Of a stretch of 25,710 nucleotides of DNA, positions 7,110 through 17,006 are shown one piece after another. How positions within the stretch are numbered: position 1 is the first letter of the stretch; each line of letters starts with the position of its first letter. The notes beneath the pieces are model-generated. The model saw nothing but the letters and a program-made list of their open reading frames with translations. It did not search any database and had not been told where the DNA came from. A program made the translations under genes and the position numbers. The stretch is from an uncultured Sutterella sp. (GTDB taxonomy: Bacteria > Pseudomonadota > Gammaproteobacteria > Burkholderiales > Burkholderiaceae_F), in assembly GCA_905198475.1 (NCBI GenBank), contig CAJKCQ010000031.1, forward strand, positions 1 through 25,710, given 5' to 3'.

Positions 7110-8813
7110 CTACTGCTTGGCGAGCCGCTTGGCGCGCTCTTCGGCGATGGTCTTGTTGATCCACCACTGCTGCGCGATCGAGAGCACGTTGTTCGTGAGC
7201 CAGTAGAGCACCAGGCCGGCGGCGAACACGAAGAACATGATCGAGAACACGAGCGGCATGATGTACATCACTTTCGCCTGCACGGGATCGGTGGGCTTCG
7301 GATTGAGCAGGATCTGCAGGAACATCGTCGCAGCCATGAGCAACGGCAGGACGAACCACGGATCAGGCATCGCGAGGTCGTTCACCCAGAGGATCCAGGG
7401 GGCGCCGCGCAGTTCGACGGAGCCCTGAAGGACCCAGTAGAGGGCGAGGAAGACCGGGATCTGCAGGAAGATCGGGAGGCAGCCGCCGACCGGGTTGATC
7501 TTCTCGGTGCGGTAGAGCTCCATCATCGCCTGGTTGAGGCGCTGCTTGTCGTCCTTGTACTTGTCCTGAAGGGCCTTCATGCGCGGCGTGACCTCCTTCA
7601 TGCGGGCCATCGAACGATAGCCGGCGGCGGAGATCGGGTAGAGCACGGCCTTCACGATGCAGGTGAGGAGCACGATCGCCCAGCCCCAGTTGCCGACGAT
7701 GCCGTAGAGGAAGTCGAGAAGCCAGTAGATCGGCTTGGCGAGGAAGGTAAGCCAGCCGTAGTCCACGACGAGCTCGAGGCCCGGAGCGAGCTGCTCGAGA
7801 CGCGCCTGCTCCTGCGGACCGGAGTAGAAGGTCGCGGCGTCGGTGGCGGAGGCGCCCGGAGCGAGCTCCTTCATCGTGATGAGCGTGCCGACGGAGTAGA
7901 GGTCCTTGGAGACCTCGCGCGCGTAGTTGAGGCGCGACTCGCCCTGCGCCGGAATCCAGGCGCTCACGAAGTGGTGTTGGACCATCGCGAGCCAACCGTT
8001 ATCCGTCTTCTCGACGAACTTGGCGTCCTTGTCGCGGATGTCGGAGAAGTCGAGCTTCTGGAAGTTCTCTTCGGACGTGTAGAAGGCCGGGCCGGTGAAG
8101 GTCGAGTACATCGAGTTGTCGCCGGCGGGCTTGGAGGAGTCGCGGGTGATCTGGTAGTAGATCTGCGGCGCGATCGCCTTGTCCGTTTCGTTCTTCACCG
8201 TCGTGGAGACGTCCACGCCGTAGAAGCCGCGCTTGAAGGTGTAGGTCTTCACGACCTTCACGCCGCCCTTGTCGGCCTCGAAGACCACGTCGAGCTTGTC
8301 GCCGCCGTCAAGGCTGAGCTGCTTGCTGACGAGACGGAACTCGTCGGCGTGCGTGGGATAGTCGCCGCCCACGAGGCCGCTCTGCGCGACGTAGGTGTGC
8401 GAAGGCACGGCTTCGAGGAGCTTCACGTTGCCGAGGTCCTTGGCGGGCTCGCGGCCGAGGATCATGCCGGCAAGGCCGACCTGCGTCCAGTCCGCCTGCT
8501 GCGGGAACAGGAGCATCTCGGTGCCGACGATGCGGGCGCCCTGAAGGTCGAACGTGACCTTCATGCGGTCGGTCGTCACGACCACCGGTTCCTTGACGGG
8601 AGCGGCGGCCTGAATCTCAGGAGTCTGCTGCGCGGCGGCCGCAGGCGCGGGAGCGGGAATGGAGGCGGTCTGATCCGCCTGAGCGGTCTGCGCCTGTTCC
8701 GGAGCGCCGAAGAACGACTTTCCACCCTTGTAGACCTGATAGTTGTCCCAAAGCATGAAAAGCGAGCCGAAAAGAATCACCCACAGAAGGGCGCGCTGTA
8801 CTTCTCTTCCCAT
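7110..8813 (-). CDS. yidC: membrane protein insertase YidC
   Basis: YidC inserts and folds inner-membrane proteins, alone or with SecYEG. The 567-aa length is that of the Gram-negative form. It has one N-terminal membrane segment (about 8-23), a Pro/Ala/Gln-rich linker (about 36-72), a periplasmic beta domain (about 75-350) and the conserved insertase core (about 372-553). The core includes the cytoplasmic hairpin and the conserved groove arginine in AAGYRSMARMKE (R400). The C-terminal tail is basic (KRLAKQ). The ATG at 8811-8813 follows AAGAGAG. It is the last gene of the rpmH-rnpA-yidD-yidC cluster, 30 nt after yidD. Confidence 0.97.
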   Translation of the reverse strand: MGREVQRALLWVILFGSLFMLWDNYQVYKGGKSFFGAPEQAQTAQADQTASIPAPAPAAAAQQTPEIQAAAPVKEPVVVTTDRMKVTFDLQGARIVGTEMLLFPQQADWTQVGLAGMILGREPAKDLGNVKLLEAVPSHTYVAQSGLVGGDYPTHADEFRLVSKQLSLDGGDKLDVVFEADKGGVKVVKTYTFKRGFYGVDVSTTVKNETDKAIAPQIYYQITRDSSKPAGDNSMYSTFTGPAFYTSEENFQKLDFSDIRDKDAKFVEKTDNGWLAMVQHHFVSAWIPAQGESRLNYAREVSKDLYSVGTLITMKELAPGASATDAATFYSGPQEQARLEQLAPGLELVVDYGWLTFLAKPIYWLLDFLYGIVGNWGWAIVLLTCIVKAVLYPISAAGYRSMARMKEVTPRMKALQDKYKDDKQRLNQAMMELYRTEKINPVGGCLPIFLQIPVFLALYWVLQGSVELRGAPWILWVNDLAMPDPWFVLPLLMAATMFLQILLNPKPTDPVQAKVMYIMPLVFSIMFFVFAAGLVLYWLTNNVLSIAQQWWINKTIAEERAKRLAKQ

Positions 8814-8843
8814 AAAGCTCTCTTGAGTCTCGAGTAAAGCGGA

Positions 8844-9155
8844 TTAAAAATGAAAGAGGGACCGTCCGCCGCGCCGGTCGTCCTTCGAATTCCGGCCGTC
8901 CGCGCAGTCGCCGCACCAGCAGCGCCATCTGAAGCACTCCGGCACGGGATCATAACCTCTGCCGCCCAAGGGGTGGCAGCGCAGCAGCCGCATGATCATG
9001 AGCCATCCGCCCTTGAGCGCGCCGTAGCGCTCAATCGCCTCCATCGCGTACTGGGAGCAGGTGGGGATGTAGCGGCACTCCCGGCCCACCCAGGGCGAGA
9101 GCGTGATCTGATAGAGGCGGATCAAGCCTCGGAGGAGCCGCCCGGCGGGAGTCAT
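8844..9155 (-). CDS. yidD: membrane protein insertion efficiency factor YidD
   Basis: YidD is a small membrane-associated protein thought to assist insertion by YidC. The 103-aa product has the family core: RLYQITLSPWVG, then CRYIPTCSQYAMEAI with paired cysteines, then RLLRCHPLGGRGYDPVP. The ATG at 9153-9155 overlaps the rnpA stop as ATGA, so translation is coupled. The C-terminal tail after DPVP is about 30 residues, longer than many homologues, with extra cysteines (CWCGDC) followed by a basic stretch; its role is unknown. Confidence 0.95.
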   Translation of the reverse strand: MTPAGRLLRGLIRLYQITLSPWVGRECRYIPTCSQYAMEAIERYGALKGGWLMIMRLLRCHPLGGRGYDPVPECFRWRCWCGDCADGRNSKDDRRGGRSLFHF

Positions 9156-9613
9156 GACTTCTGCGCGCGGCGCACCCCGACGCGGCGGCGCGCCCGTTCA
9201 AGGAGCGCCTCCATGAGCGCGCGGGCGTCGGCGTGAAGCGTCTGCTTGAGCGCCGTGCGCGACTCCGCTCCGAGGGAGTGCAGTCCGACCTTGAGCCGCA
9301 GCGAAACGTCCATGCCGAGGCCCTCGGCCTCAAGCAGCGCACGCAGCTCAGGCAGCCTCAGGCGGGCGGCCTCGCGCAGCGCGCGCTTGACGATCGCGCG
9401 GTCGACGGAGAGCGGCGCATTGTGCTTGCCCACCGTGACGCCGACGCGGATGCGTCCGGCCTCCTCGTTCTCGAGGCATGAGGCGTTCAGACATGCAGAA
9501 TGGACGCGAAACGACCGCTCGTTTCGCGTCCTCAATATCACCCCGAAGTCGGCCGTCCGAATCAGACGGCAGGTGCGGGGGAAACTGAATTTCTCCGTCG
9601 GGCTTGCGGACAC
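9152..9613 (-). CDS. rnpA: ribonuclease P protein component RnpA
   Basis: RnpA is the protein subunit that binds RNase P RNA and the 5' leader of pre-tRNA. The family pattern is recognisable: FPRTCRLIRTADF near the N-terminus and RVGVTVGKHNA before the RNA-binding helix. Two features are odd. The normally conserved RNRxKR helix motif reads RAIVKR here, losing the Asn and second Arg. The product is 153 aa, against roughly 115-125 for many homologues, with extra residues at the C-terminus. The only sensible start is the GTG at 9611-9613, with a weak ribosome site, 35 nt after rpmH. Gene order still makes the identity firm. Confidence 0.93.
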   Translation of the reverse strand: MSASPTEKFSFPRTCRLIRTADFGVILRTRNERSFRVHSACLNASCLENEEAGRIRVGVTVGKHNAPLSVDRAIVKRALREAARLRLPELRALLEAEGLGMDVSLRLKVGLHSLGAESRTALKQTLHADARALMEALLERARRRVGVRRAQKS

Positions 9614-9648
9614 GACAGCATCCAGCCGCGGGATCCGTCGCGCTCTGA

Positions 9649-9789
9649 TTAGAGGGCGAGGACGTGACGGCCCTTGGCGCGGCGGCGGGCGAGAACGCGG
9701 CGGCCGCCCTTCGTGCGGCTGCGGACGAGGAAGCCGTGCGTGCGGGCGCGCTTGGTCTTGGAGGGCTGGTAGGTACGCTTGGTAGCCAT
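9649..9789 (-). CDS. rpmH: 50S ribosomal protein L34
   Basis: This 46-aa, very basic protein begins MATKRTYQPSKTKRARTHGF and ends KGRHVLAL, matching L34 (usually about 44 aa). It binds 23S rRNA in the large subunit. The ATG at 9787-9789 follows AAAGGAA. It is the first gene of the minus-strand cluster reading away from the origin. A promoter lies at 9961-9990, giving an untranslated leader of about 165 nt. Confidence 0.97.
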   Translation of the reverse strand: MATKRTYQPSKTKRARTHGFLVRSRTKGGRRVLARRRAKGRHVLAL

Positions 9790-9820
9790 GATTGTTTCCT
9801 TTGTCTCGTGAGAGATGCTG

Positions 9821-9844
9821 CGGGGCGTGCTTTCAGACGCCCCG
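9821..9844 (-). promoter_or_regulatory. hairpin in the rpmH leader
   Basis: CGGGGCGT (9821-9828) and ACGCCCCG (9837-9844) form a perfect 8-bp stem with an 8-nt loop, ending about 32 nt upstream of the rpmH start codon. It lies within the predicted leader. It may affect mRNA stability or translation. It has no U-tract, so an ordinary terminator is unlikely. Confidence 0.4.
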
Positions 9845-9960
9845 TGCGGATGAAGAATACAGAGCCGCGCACCGTCGGCGCGGCGCTCTGACGCATTCCT
9901 CTTGGTCTCACATGCCCTGCTTGTGCGGGCGGGACTGGAGGAAGCCTAGAAAAGCTCGCT

Positions 9961-9990
9961 ATTACACATCAGGTTCCGGGGTCTTGTCAA
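9961..9990 (-). promoter_or_regulatory. sigma70-type promoter for the rpmH-rnpA-yidD-yidC cluster
   Basis: On the minus strand a perfect -35 TTGACA (complement of 9985-9990) is followed, after 18 bp, by TGTAAT (complement of 9961-9966; five of six bases of TATAAT). Transcription would start near 9954 and run into rpmH. This is the best promoter match I found in the window and fits the expected place for a ribosomal-protein promoter next to oriC. Confidence 0.7.
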
Positions 9991-10035
9991 TTCCAGACCT
10001 GTGGAAAAATGCGCGCCGGAGCGGGCGCTCCCCCT

Positions 10036-10063
10036 CCGGAGCGTCGTTTCAGCGACGCTCCGG
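10036..10063. repeat. 11-bp perfect hairpin at the rpmH-side edge of oriC
   Basis: CCGGAGCGTCG (10036-10046) and CGACGCTCCGG (10053-10063) form an 11-bp stem with a 6-nt loop (TTTCAG). The octamer CCGGAGCG also occurs at 10016-10023, and GGAGCG-GG-CGCTCC (10018-10031) is a further small dyad, so the whole 10016-10063 block is one GC-rich repeat cluster. No U-tract follows on either strand. It separates the rpmH promoter from the AT-rich origin. Confidence 0.5.
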
Positions 10064-10119
10064 GTTGAATCGCCGCGGCTGGATTCACTACATGTTGTGC
10101 TCTCAATCCATTCGACCAC

Positions 10120-10140
10120 ATAAGCTTGTGCAAAGCTTAT
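10120..10140. repeat. 8-bp inverted repeat within oriC
   Basis: ATAAGCTT (10120-10127) and AAGCTTAT (10133-10140) form a perfect inverted repeat with a 5-bp spacer (GTGCA). It lies at the left side of the AT-rich part of the origin, about 50 bp before the first strong DnaA box. Confidence 0.5.
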
Positions 10141-10250
10141 TTAAGTGAATGGCTACTCTTCTAAATACGCCTTGTTTTCTAGGGAAGTTTATTCACAGAG
10201 CTTTGTGGATAATCGCCGCGGCGGGCCGTTTCCCCCTGTCAATTGTGGAT

Positions 10251-10277
10251 AACTATTTCTTTGGATTTCAAATAGTT
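10251..10277. repeat. 8-bp inverted repeat overlapping a DnaA box
   Basis: AACTATTT (10251-10258) and AAATAGTT (10270-10277) form a perfect inverted repeat with an 11-bp spacer. Its left arm shares two bases with the perfect DnaA box at 10244-10252, so a protein or DNA structure here could compete with or assist DnaA. Confidence 0.5.
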
Positions 10278-10424
10278 GAAAGGTCGTCCACAGGCCGCTT
10301 CGGGCGCCGCCGTACCCCGCCGGGGTAAAGCGGGTAAAATGATCTTTTGTGCTCAAGTCACCGAGCGCCTCGGCGGCGCGCTCAGCGCGCGCCCGGCGTC
10401 AACGTTCAGATCTTTACGCGACCT

Positions 10425-11786
10425 ATGCAACTCTTCTGGCAACAGTGTCTGGGGAACCTCAAGCAGTCCACGCAGAACGCCCCGAGAATCTACGACACGT
10501 GGTTCAAGGTTCTGAACCCGGTCTTCTGGGATGAAGCGAACGGCGTGCTGACGCTCGAGGCCCCCGCCTCCAAGGTCCGCTACATCCGCGACTCGTATCT
10601 GAAGAACATCCAGATGATCGCCGGGCACGTGCACGGCCAGCCCGTGACGGTCTCGCTCGTGCCCGCCCAACAGCGGCAGGCGCCCGAGTCCGAAACGTCC
10701 GGCCCCGGGCCTTCGGCCATGGACGTGCGCCGCCGCGAGGAGACGGGGCTGCTGCCCGGGCTTACCTTTGAAAACTACGTCAACGGCAACGCCAACCAGC
10801 TTGCCGTCGCCGCGGCCGAGCACGTCGCGACCACCACCGGCACGCAGTACAACCCGCTCTACATCTACGGCGGCGTCGGCCTCGGCAAGACGCACCTGAT
10901 GCAGGCGATCGGCCACCGCTACCTCGACCTTCACCCCAAGGCGAAGGTGCGCTGCGTCTCGGCGCAGGACTTCATCAACGAATACACCGCCGCCGTGCGC
11001 GAATCGGCCAACAAGACGCACGCGAGCCTCGAGAAGTTCGACGAGCGCTACCGCAACCTCGACCTGCTGCTCATCGACGACGTGCAGTCGCTCTCGGGCG
11101 CCAAGGGCTCGCAGGGGCAGTTCTTCCGCGCCTTCGAGGCGCTCGTGCCGCACAACAAGCAGCTCGTGATCACCTCGGACACGTACACGCGCGGCCTGAA
11201 GGACATCGAGCCGCGCCTCATCTCGCGCCTCTCACAGGGGCTCTCGGTCGCGATCGAGCCGCCCGAATTCGAGATGCGCACGGCCATTCTGCTCAACAAG
11301 GCGAAGGCGATGGGCGTGAACCTCCCCGACGAAGTCGCCGCCTTCATCGCCAAGCGCCTCAAGTCCAACGTGCGCGAGCTCGAGGGGGCGCTGCAGCAGG
11401 TCGTCGCCTACCAGCAGTTCCAACCCTCGGCCTCCCGCGAGATCACGATCGACATCGCAAAGAAGGTGCTGCGCGATCAGTTCCAGGTGGTCAACAGCCT
11501 CATCACGATTGAGAACATCCAGAAGACCGTCGCCGACTACTACAAGATCAAGGTCGCCGACATGCACTCCAAGCGCCGTCCGGCCTACATCGCGCTGCCG
11601 CGTCAGATCGCCATGTACCTCACCAAGGAGCTCACGCAGCACAGCCTCCCCGAGATCGGCGAAAACTTCGGCGGCCGCGACCACACGACCGTCATGCACG
11701 CCGTGCGCAAGATCACTCAGGAGCGGCAGAGCAATGCCGAGCTCAACCACGAGATCCACGTCCTTGAACAGATGATCCGGGGCTGA
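10425..11786 (+). CDS. dnaA: chromosomal replication initiator protein DnaA
   Basis: DnaA binds DnaA boxes at oriC, opens the DNA and recruits the helicase. The 453-aa product has domain I (about 1-75, starting MQLFWQQCLGNLKQ) and a short linker (about 76-112). The AAA+ domain has Walker A GGVGLGKT (149-156) and Walker B LLLIDD (214-219), with RLISRLSQGL from 264. The C-terminal DNA-binding domain has the signature GGRDHTTVMHAV (416-427). The frame extends back to a TTG at 10347, but the ATG at 10425 gives the usual N-terminus, although it lacks a clear ribosome site. dnaN follows after 52 nt. Confidence 0.98.
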   Translation: MQLFWQQCLGNLKQSTQNAPRIYDTWFKVLNPVFWDEANGVLTLEAPASKVRYIRDSYLKNIQMIAGHVHGQPVTVSLVPAQQRQAPESETSGPGPSAMDVRRREETGLLPGLTFENYVNGNANQLAVAAAEHVATTTGTQYNPLYIYGGVGLGKTHLMQAIGHRYLDLHPKAKVRCVSAQDFINEYTAAVRESANKTHASLEKFDERYRNLDLLLIDDVQSLSGAKGSQGQFFRAFEALVPHNKQLVITSDTYTRGLKDIEPRLISRLSQGLSVAIEPPEFEMRTAILLNKAKAMGVNLPDEVAAFIAKRLKSNVRELEGALQQVVAYQQFQPSASREITIDIAKKVLRDQFQVVNSLITIENIQKTVADYYKIKVADMHSKRRPAYIALPRQIAMYLTKELTQHSLPEIGENFGGRDHTTVMHAVRKITQERQSNAELNHEIHVLEQMIRG

Positions 11787-11838
11787 TTCCCGCGCCGCAG
11801 ATGTCACACCGTATTTCATTTCTCCGTTCACCCAAATC

Positions 11839-12957
11839 ATGAAGCTCATTGCCTGTCCCGTTGAAAACCTGCTCAAGCCCGTCAGATCCGTTTCCGGCAT
11901 CGTGGAGCGCAACCAGTCCCTGCCGGTGGTGAGCAACATCCTGATCGAACAGACGGGCGGGTCCGTCTGCTTCGTCACCACCGACCTCGACATCCAGATC
12001 CGCACCACGGCCGACGTCGGCGTCCCCGGATCCGAGGGCCGCTTCACGGTCTCCGCGCAGAAGGCGAGCGAGATCCTCGCGGCGCTGCGTCCGCTCGACA
12101 ACATCGAGGTCAGCCTCACCGAGGACGGCCTCGCCGAGTTCGCCACCTCCGGCGGCCGCTTCACGATGCAGACCCTGCCCGCGCAGGACTTCCCCGTGAT
12201 CAAGCCGCAGAACTGGGCGAGCACCTTCAGCATCCCCTCCAAGACGCTGCGCTACCTGCTCACGATGACCGCCTTCGCCATGGCCCAGAAGGACATCCGC
12301 TACTTCCTGATGGGCGTGCTGCTCGTGGTCGAGGGCAGCAAGCTGCGCGCCGTCGCGACGGACACCCACCGCCTCGCCTACTGTGAGGCCGAGGTGGACG
12401 ACCTCATGCAGGCCGAACGCGTCGAGGCGATCGTTCCGCGCAAGACCGTGCGCGAGCTGCTGCGCATCCTTCCCGAAGACGACACGCCCGTCGAGGTGAA
12501 CCTCGGCGACACGCAGATCGGCTTCAACTTCGCGGGCATCGAGTTCTTCTCGAAGCTCATCGAGGGCAAGTTCCCCGACTACCAGCGCGTGATGCCCACC
12601 GAGGACACGAACCCGCAGTGCGTGCGTCTCAACCGCGAGGAGTTGCTCCTTGCGCTGCGCCGCGTGCAGATCCTCACCAACGAGAAGTTCCACGGCGTGC
12701 GCTGGCTCTTCAGCGAGGGCGAGCTTCTCATTCAGGGCAACAACGCCGAGCAGGAGGAGGCGAGCCAGACGCTCTCCGTGCCCTGGCGCTGGACCGATCT
12801 CGACATCGGCTTCAACCTCCTCTACATGATCGAGCTCCTCTCCAACCTCAAGAACGCCGAAGTCGACTTCCACTTCGCCGCGACGCCCAAGAGCGTGCTC
12901 GTGACCATGCCCGAGTCCACGAGCTTCCGCTACCTCATCATGCCGATGCGCATCTGA
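11839..12957 (+). CDS. dnaN: DNA polymerase III beta subunit (sliding clamp)
   Basis: The clamp encircles DNA and tethers the replicative polymerase and other proteins. The 372-aa product has normal length, begins MKLIACPVENLLKPV and ends with the family C-terminus YLIMPMRI. Conserved internal segments include RNQSLPVVSNILIE near the N-terminus, ATDTHRLAYCE in the middle and KFPDYQRVMP in the third domain. The start ATG at 11839 has a weak ribosome site. It lies between dnaA and gyrB in the standard order. recF, often placed between dnaN and gyrB, is missing here. Confidence 0.98.
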   Translation: MKLIACPVENLLKPVRSVSGIVERNQSLPVVSNILIEQTGGSVCFVTTDLDIQIRTTADVGVPGSEGRFTVSAQKASEILAALRPLDNIEVSLTEDGLAEFATSGGRFTMQTLPAQDFPVIKPQNWASTFSIPSKTLRYLLTMTAFAMAQKDIRYFLMGVLLVVEGSKLRAVATDTHRLAYCEAEVDDLMQAERVEAIVPRKTVRELLRILPEDDTPVEVNLGDTQIGFNFAGIEFFSKLIEGKFPDYQRVMPTEDTNPQCVRLNREELLLALRRVQILTNEKFHGVRWLFSEGELLIQGNNAEQEEASQTLSVPWRWTDLDIGFNLLYMIELLSNLKNAEVDFHFAATPKSVLVTMPESTSFRYLIMPMRI

Positions 12958-13046
12958 TGAACACGTCCGCGCGTCGTCCCGAAGCGGACGGCGCGCCGCC
13001 GCGGACGGCCGCACGGGCGGCCGCGGCAAGCCCCATCAATCTGTAG

Positions 13047-13085
13047 CCGGCGCCGCCCGCCCTGCGGGACGGAGCACCGCGCCGG
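13047..13085 (+). promoter_or_regulatory. folded leader between dnaN and gyrB
   Basis: CCGGCGC (13047-13053) pairs with GCGCCGG (13079-13085), and inside it CCCGC (13056-13060) pairs with GCGGG (13064-13068) around a 3-nt loop. A U-rich run (about 13095-13102) follows after about 10 nt, just before the gyrB ATG. It resembles an attenuator or the stem of a weak terminator, but the gap before the U-run makes this uncertain. It occupies part of the 150-bp dnaN-gyrB gap. Confidence 0.3.
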
Positions 13086-13107
13086 CGCGAAGAATTATTT
13101 TTCAGCA

Positions 13108-15666
<2,559 letters not shown>

Positions 15667-15673
15667 CAATGAC

Positions 15674-15707
15674 GGGCGTCCGGAGGAATCCGGACGCCCT
15701 TTCTCTC
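15674..15707 (+). terminator. intrinsic terminator after gyrB
   Basis: GGGCGTCCGG (15674-15683) pairs perfectly with CCGGACGCCC (15690-15699) around a 6-nt loop (AGGAAT), and is followed at once by TTTCTCTC. It begins 8 nt after the gyrB stop codon. This is the clearest intrinsic terminator in the window and should end the dnaA-dnaN-gyrB transcript. Confidence 0.85.
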
Positions 15708-15723
15708 TTCAGGAGTCCCCACC

Positions 15724-16665
15724 ATGCCCGCCAGGCCCGACCAGCTCGTCGTCGCCGTCTCCTCCCGCGCGCTCTTCGACCTCGAGAAGGAGCACAAGCT
15801 CTTCGAGGAGGAGGGCTATGCCGCCTTCCGCGACTATCAGGTCAAGATGAAGGACGTGCCCCTGCAGCCCGGGGTGGCCTTCCCCTTCGTGAAGCGCCTC
15901 CTCGGCCTCAACCGGCTCTTCCCCGAGCTCGAGCCCTTCCGCGTGATCGCGCTCTCGCGCAACTCGCCCGAAACCGCCCGGCGCTTCTTCAGCTCCTGTC
16001 GGCACTATGCGCTGCCGATCCACGGCGGCGCCTTCACTTCAGGCCAGTCCACCTTTCCCTACATCTCCGCCTTCAAGGTCTCGCTCTTTCTCTCGGCGAA
16101 CGCCGACAACGTGACGCGGGCGGTCGAGGCGGGGCTGCCCGGCGGCCTCGTGCTGCCCAATCCGACGGACGACAGCGTCGACGACGACCCGACGCTGCGC
16201 ATCGCGTTCGACTTCGACGGCGTGCTCGCCGACGACGAGGCCGAACGCGAATACCAATCGCGCGGACTCGAATCCTTCCAGGCGATGGAGGTTGAAAAGG
16301 CCGCGACGCCCCACGCCCCCGGTCCGCTGCGGGGACTCTTTGAAAAACTCTCCCAGTTTCAGCGCCTCGACTACGAGCAGCGCGGCAAGTCGGATCCCTA
16401 CTTCAAGCCGGCGATCCGCATCTCCATCGTCACCTCGCGGGGCGCACCGAGCGAGGAGCGGCTGATCACGACCCTGAAGAGCTTCGGCATGAGCGCCGCG
16501 GAGCTCTTTCTCCTCGACGGACTCGACAAGAAGGACATTCTCGAGGCGATCCGTCCGCACATCTTCTTCGACGACCAGATGCGTCATCTCGAGGGGACGC
16601 AGACGGTGATTCCGAGCGTTCTCGTGCCCTTCGGCATTCACAACGAAGGTATGAAGAATTCCTAA
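15724..16665 (+). CDS. cytosolic 5'-nucleotidase (cN-I-like, HAD superfamily)
   Basis: This 313-aa protein matches the bacterial relatives of cytosolic 5'-nucleotidase I, which remove phosphate from nucleoside monophosphates. It begins with LVVAVSSRALFDLEKEH, typical of the family. The HAD nucleophile motif AFDFDGVLADDEAE is at about residues 160-173, and the late acidic motif IFFDDQ (about 280) would complete the magnesium site. The ATG at 15724 has AGGAG at 15711-15715. Only 16 nt separate the gyrB terminator U-run from this start, so any promoter of its own must overlap the end of gyrB, or expression depends on read-through. Confidence 0.88.
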   Translation: MPARPDQLVVAVSSRALFDLEKEHKLFEEEGYAAFRDYQVKMKDVPLQPGVAFPFVKRLLGLNRLFPELEPFRVIALSRNSPETARRFFSSCRHYALPIHGGAFTSGQSTFPYISAFKVSLFLSANADNVTRAVEAGLPGGLVLPNPTDDSVDDDPTLRIAFDFDGVLADDEAEREYQSRGLESFQAMEVEKAATPHAPGPLRGLFEKLSQFQRLDYEQRGKSDPYFKPAIRISIVTSRGAPSEERLITTLKSFGMSAAELFLLDGLDKKDILEAIRPHIFFDDQMRHLEGTQTVIPSVLVPFGIHNEGMKNS

Positions 16666-16780
16666 AAAAATCAAATAATTAAAGTCATTCCGCACTGAAA
16701 CCACGTAGTAGTCCACCGCCTATCCACAAGTTCTGCACATGTCCGGAAAGCTCCTTTCCACTTCTCCCTCAATTCCTCTG

Positions 16781-16809
16781 TTGTTATTAAATCTTTATAT
16801 TTATATAAG
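16781..16809 (+). promoter_or_regulatory. possible sigma70 promoter for the Crp/Fnr-like gene
   Basis: TTGTTA (16781-16786; four of six to TTGACA), a 17-bp spacer, then TATAAG (16804-16809; five of six to TATAAT). Transcription would start near 16816, leaving a leader of about 240 nt. In so AT-rich a stretch such matches can occur by chance. Confidence 0.4.
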
Positions 16810-16933
16810 CAGTAGTTTGTAGTAGGGAAGCTGCATTTCTGTGGAAAACTCAATTTTACATATAAACATCAATATGTTGCGCTATTGATATGTCTGTGGA
16901 CAGGTGGTGGGACCGGCTGTGGAATAGAGCCGG

Positions 16934-16959
16934 CGACTCCGGGATAAAATCCGGGGTCG
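16934..16959. repeat. 9-bp hairpin in the AT-rich block
   Basis: CGACTCCGG (16934-16942) pairs with CCGGGGTCG (16951-16959), with one G-U pair and an 8-nt A/T-rich loop (GATAAAAT). It is the one GC-rich structure in this block and lies between the minus-facing and plus-facing DnaA-box-like sites. Confidence 0.4.
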
Positions 16960-17006
16960 GAAGCCCGTCCGTAGAGTTGTCCACAAAAACAAGCTCAAAC
17001 ATAAAA

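Larger units (their letters stand above)
10085..10300. other. predicted chromosomal replication origin (oriC)
   Basis: This is the core of the 635-bp gene-free interval between divergent rpmH and dnaA, the classical oriC location. DnaA boxes: TTATTCACA at 10189-10197 (+), TTATCCACA on the minus strand at 10204-10212 and again at 10244-10252, and a weaker TCGTCCACA at 10284-10292 (+). The first two face each other across 6 bp, and the two perfect boxes are 40 bp apart. An AT-richer stretch at about 10137-10195 is a candidate unwinding element. Two 8-bp inverted repeats flank the boxes: 10120-10127/10133-10140 and 10251-10258/10270-10277. Another weak box (TTTTCCACA, minus) is at 10000-10008. 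Gene strand bias switches here. The dnaA promoter must also be in this interval but I could not pick it out. Confidence 0.8.

Noticed and set aside
10620..10640. CACGTG core as a possible parS
   Set aside because: The flanks (GGG and CAC) do not match GTTT/AAAC, and it is inside the dnaA coding sequence.
12957..13046. 29-codon frame after dnaN, overlapping its stop as TGATGA
   Set aside because: The overlap looks like translational coupling, but there is no ribosome site of its own, the product is Ala/Arg/Pro-rich low complexity, and it is too short to support.
16671..16853. 60-codon minus-strand frame in the AT-rich block
   Set aside because: No ribosome site or recognisable product, and it overlaps DnaA-box-like sites and the A/T run; probably chance.
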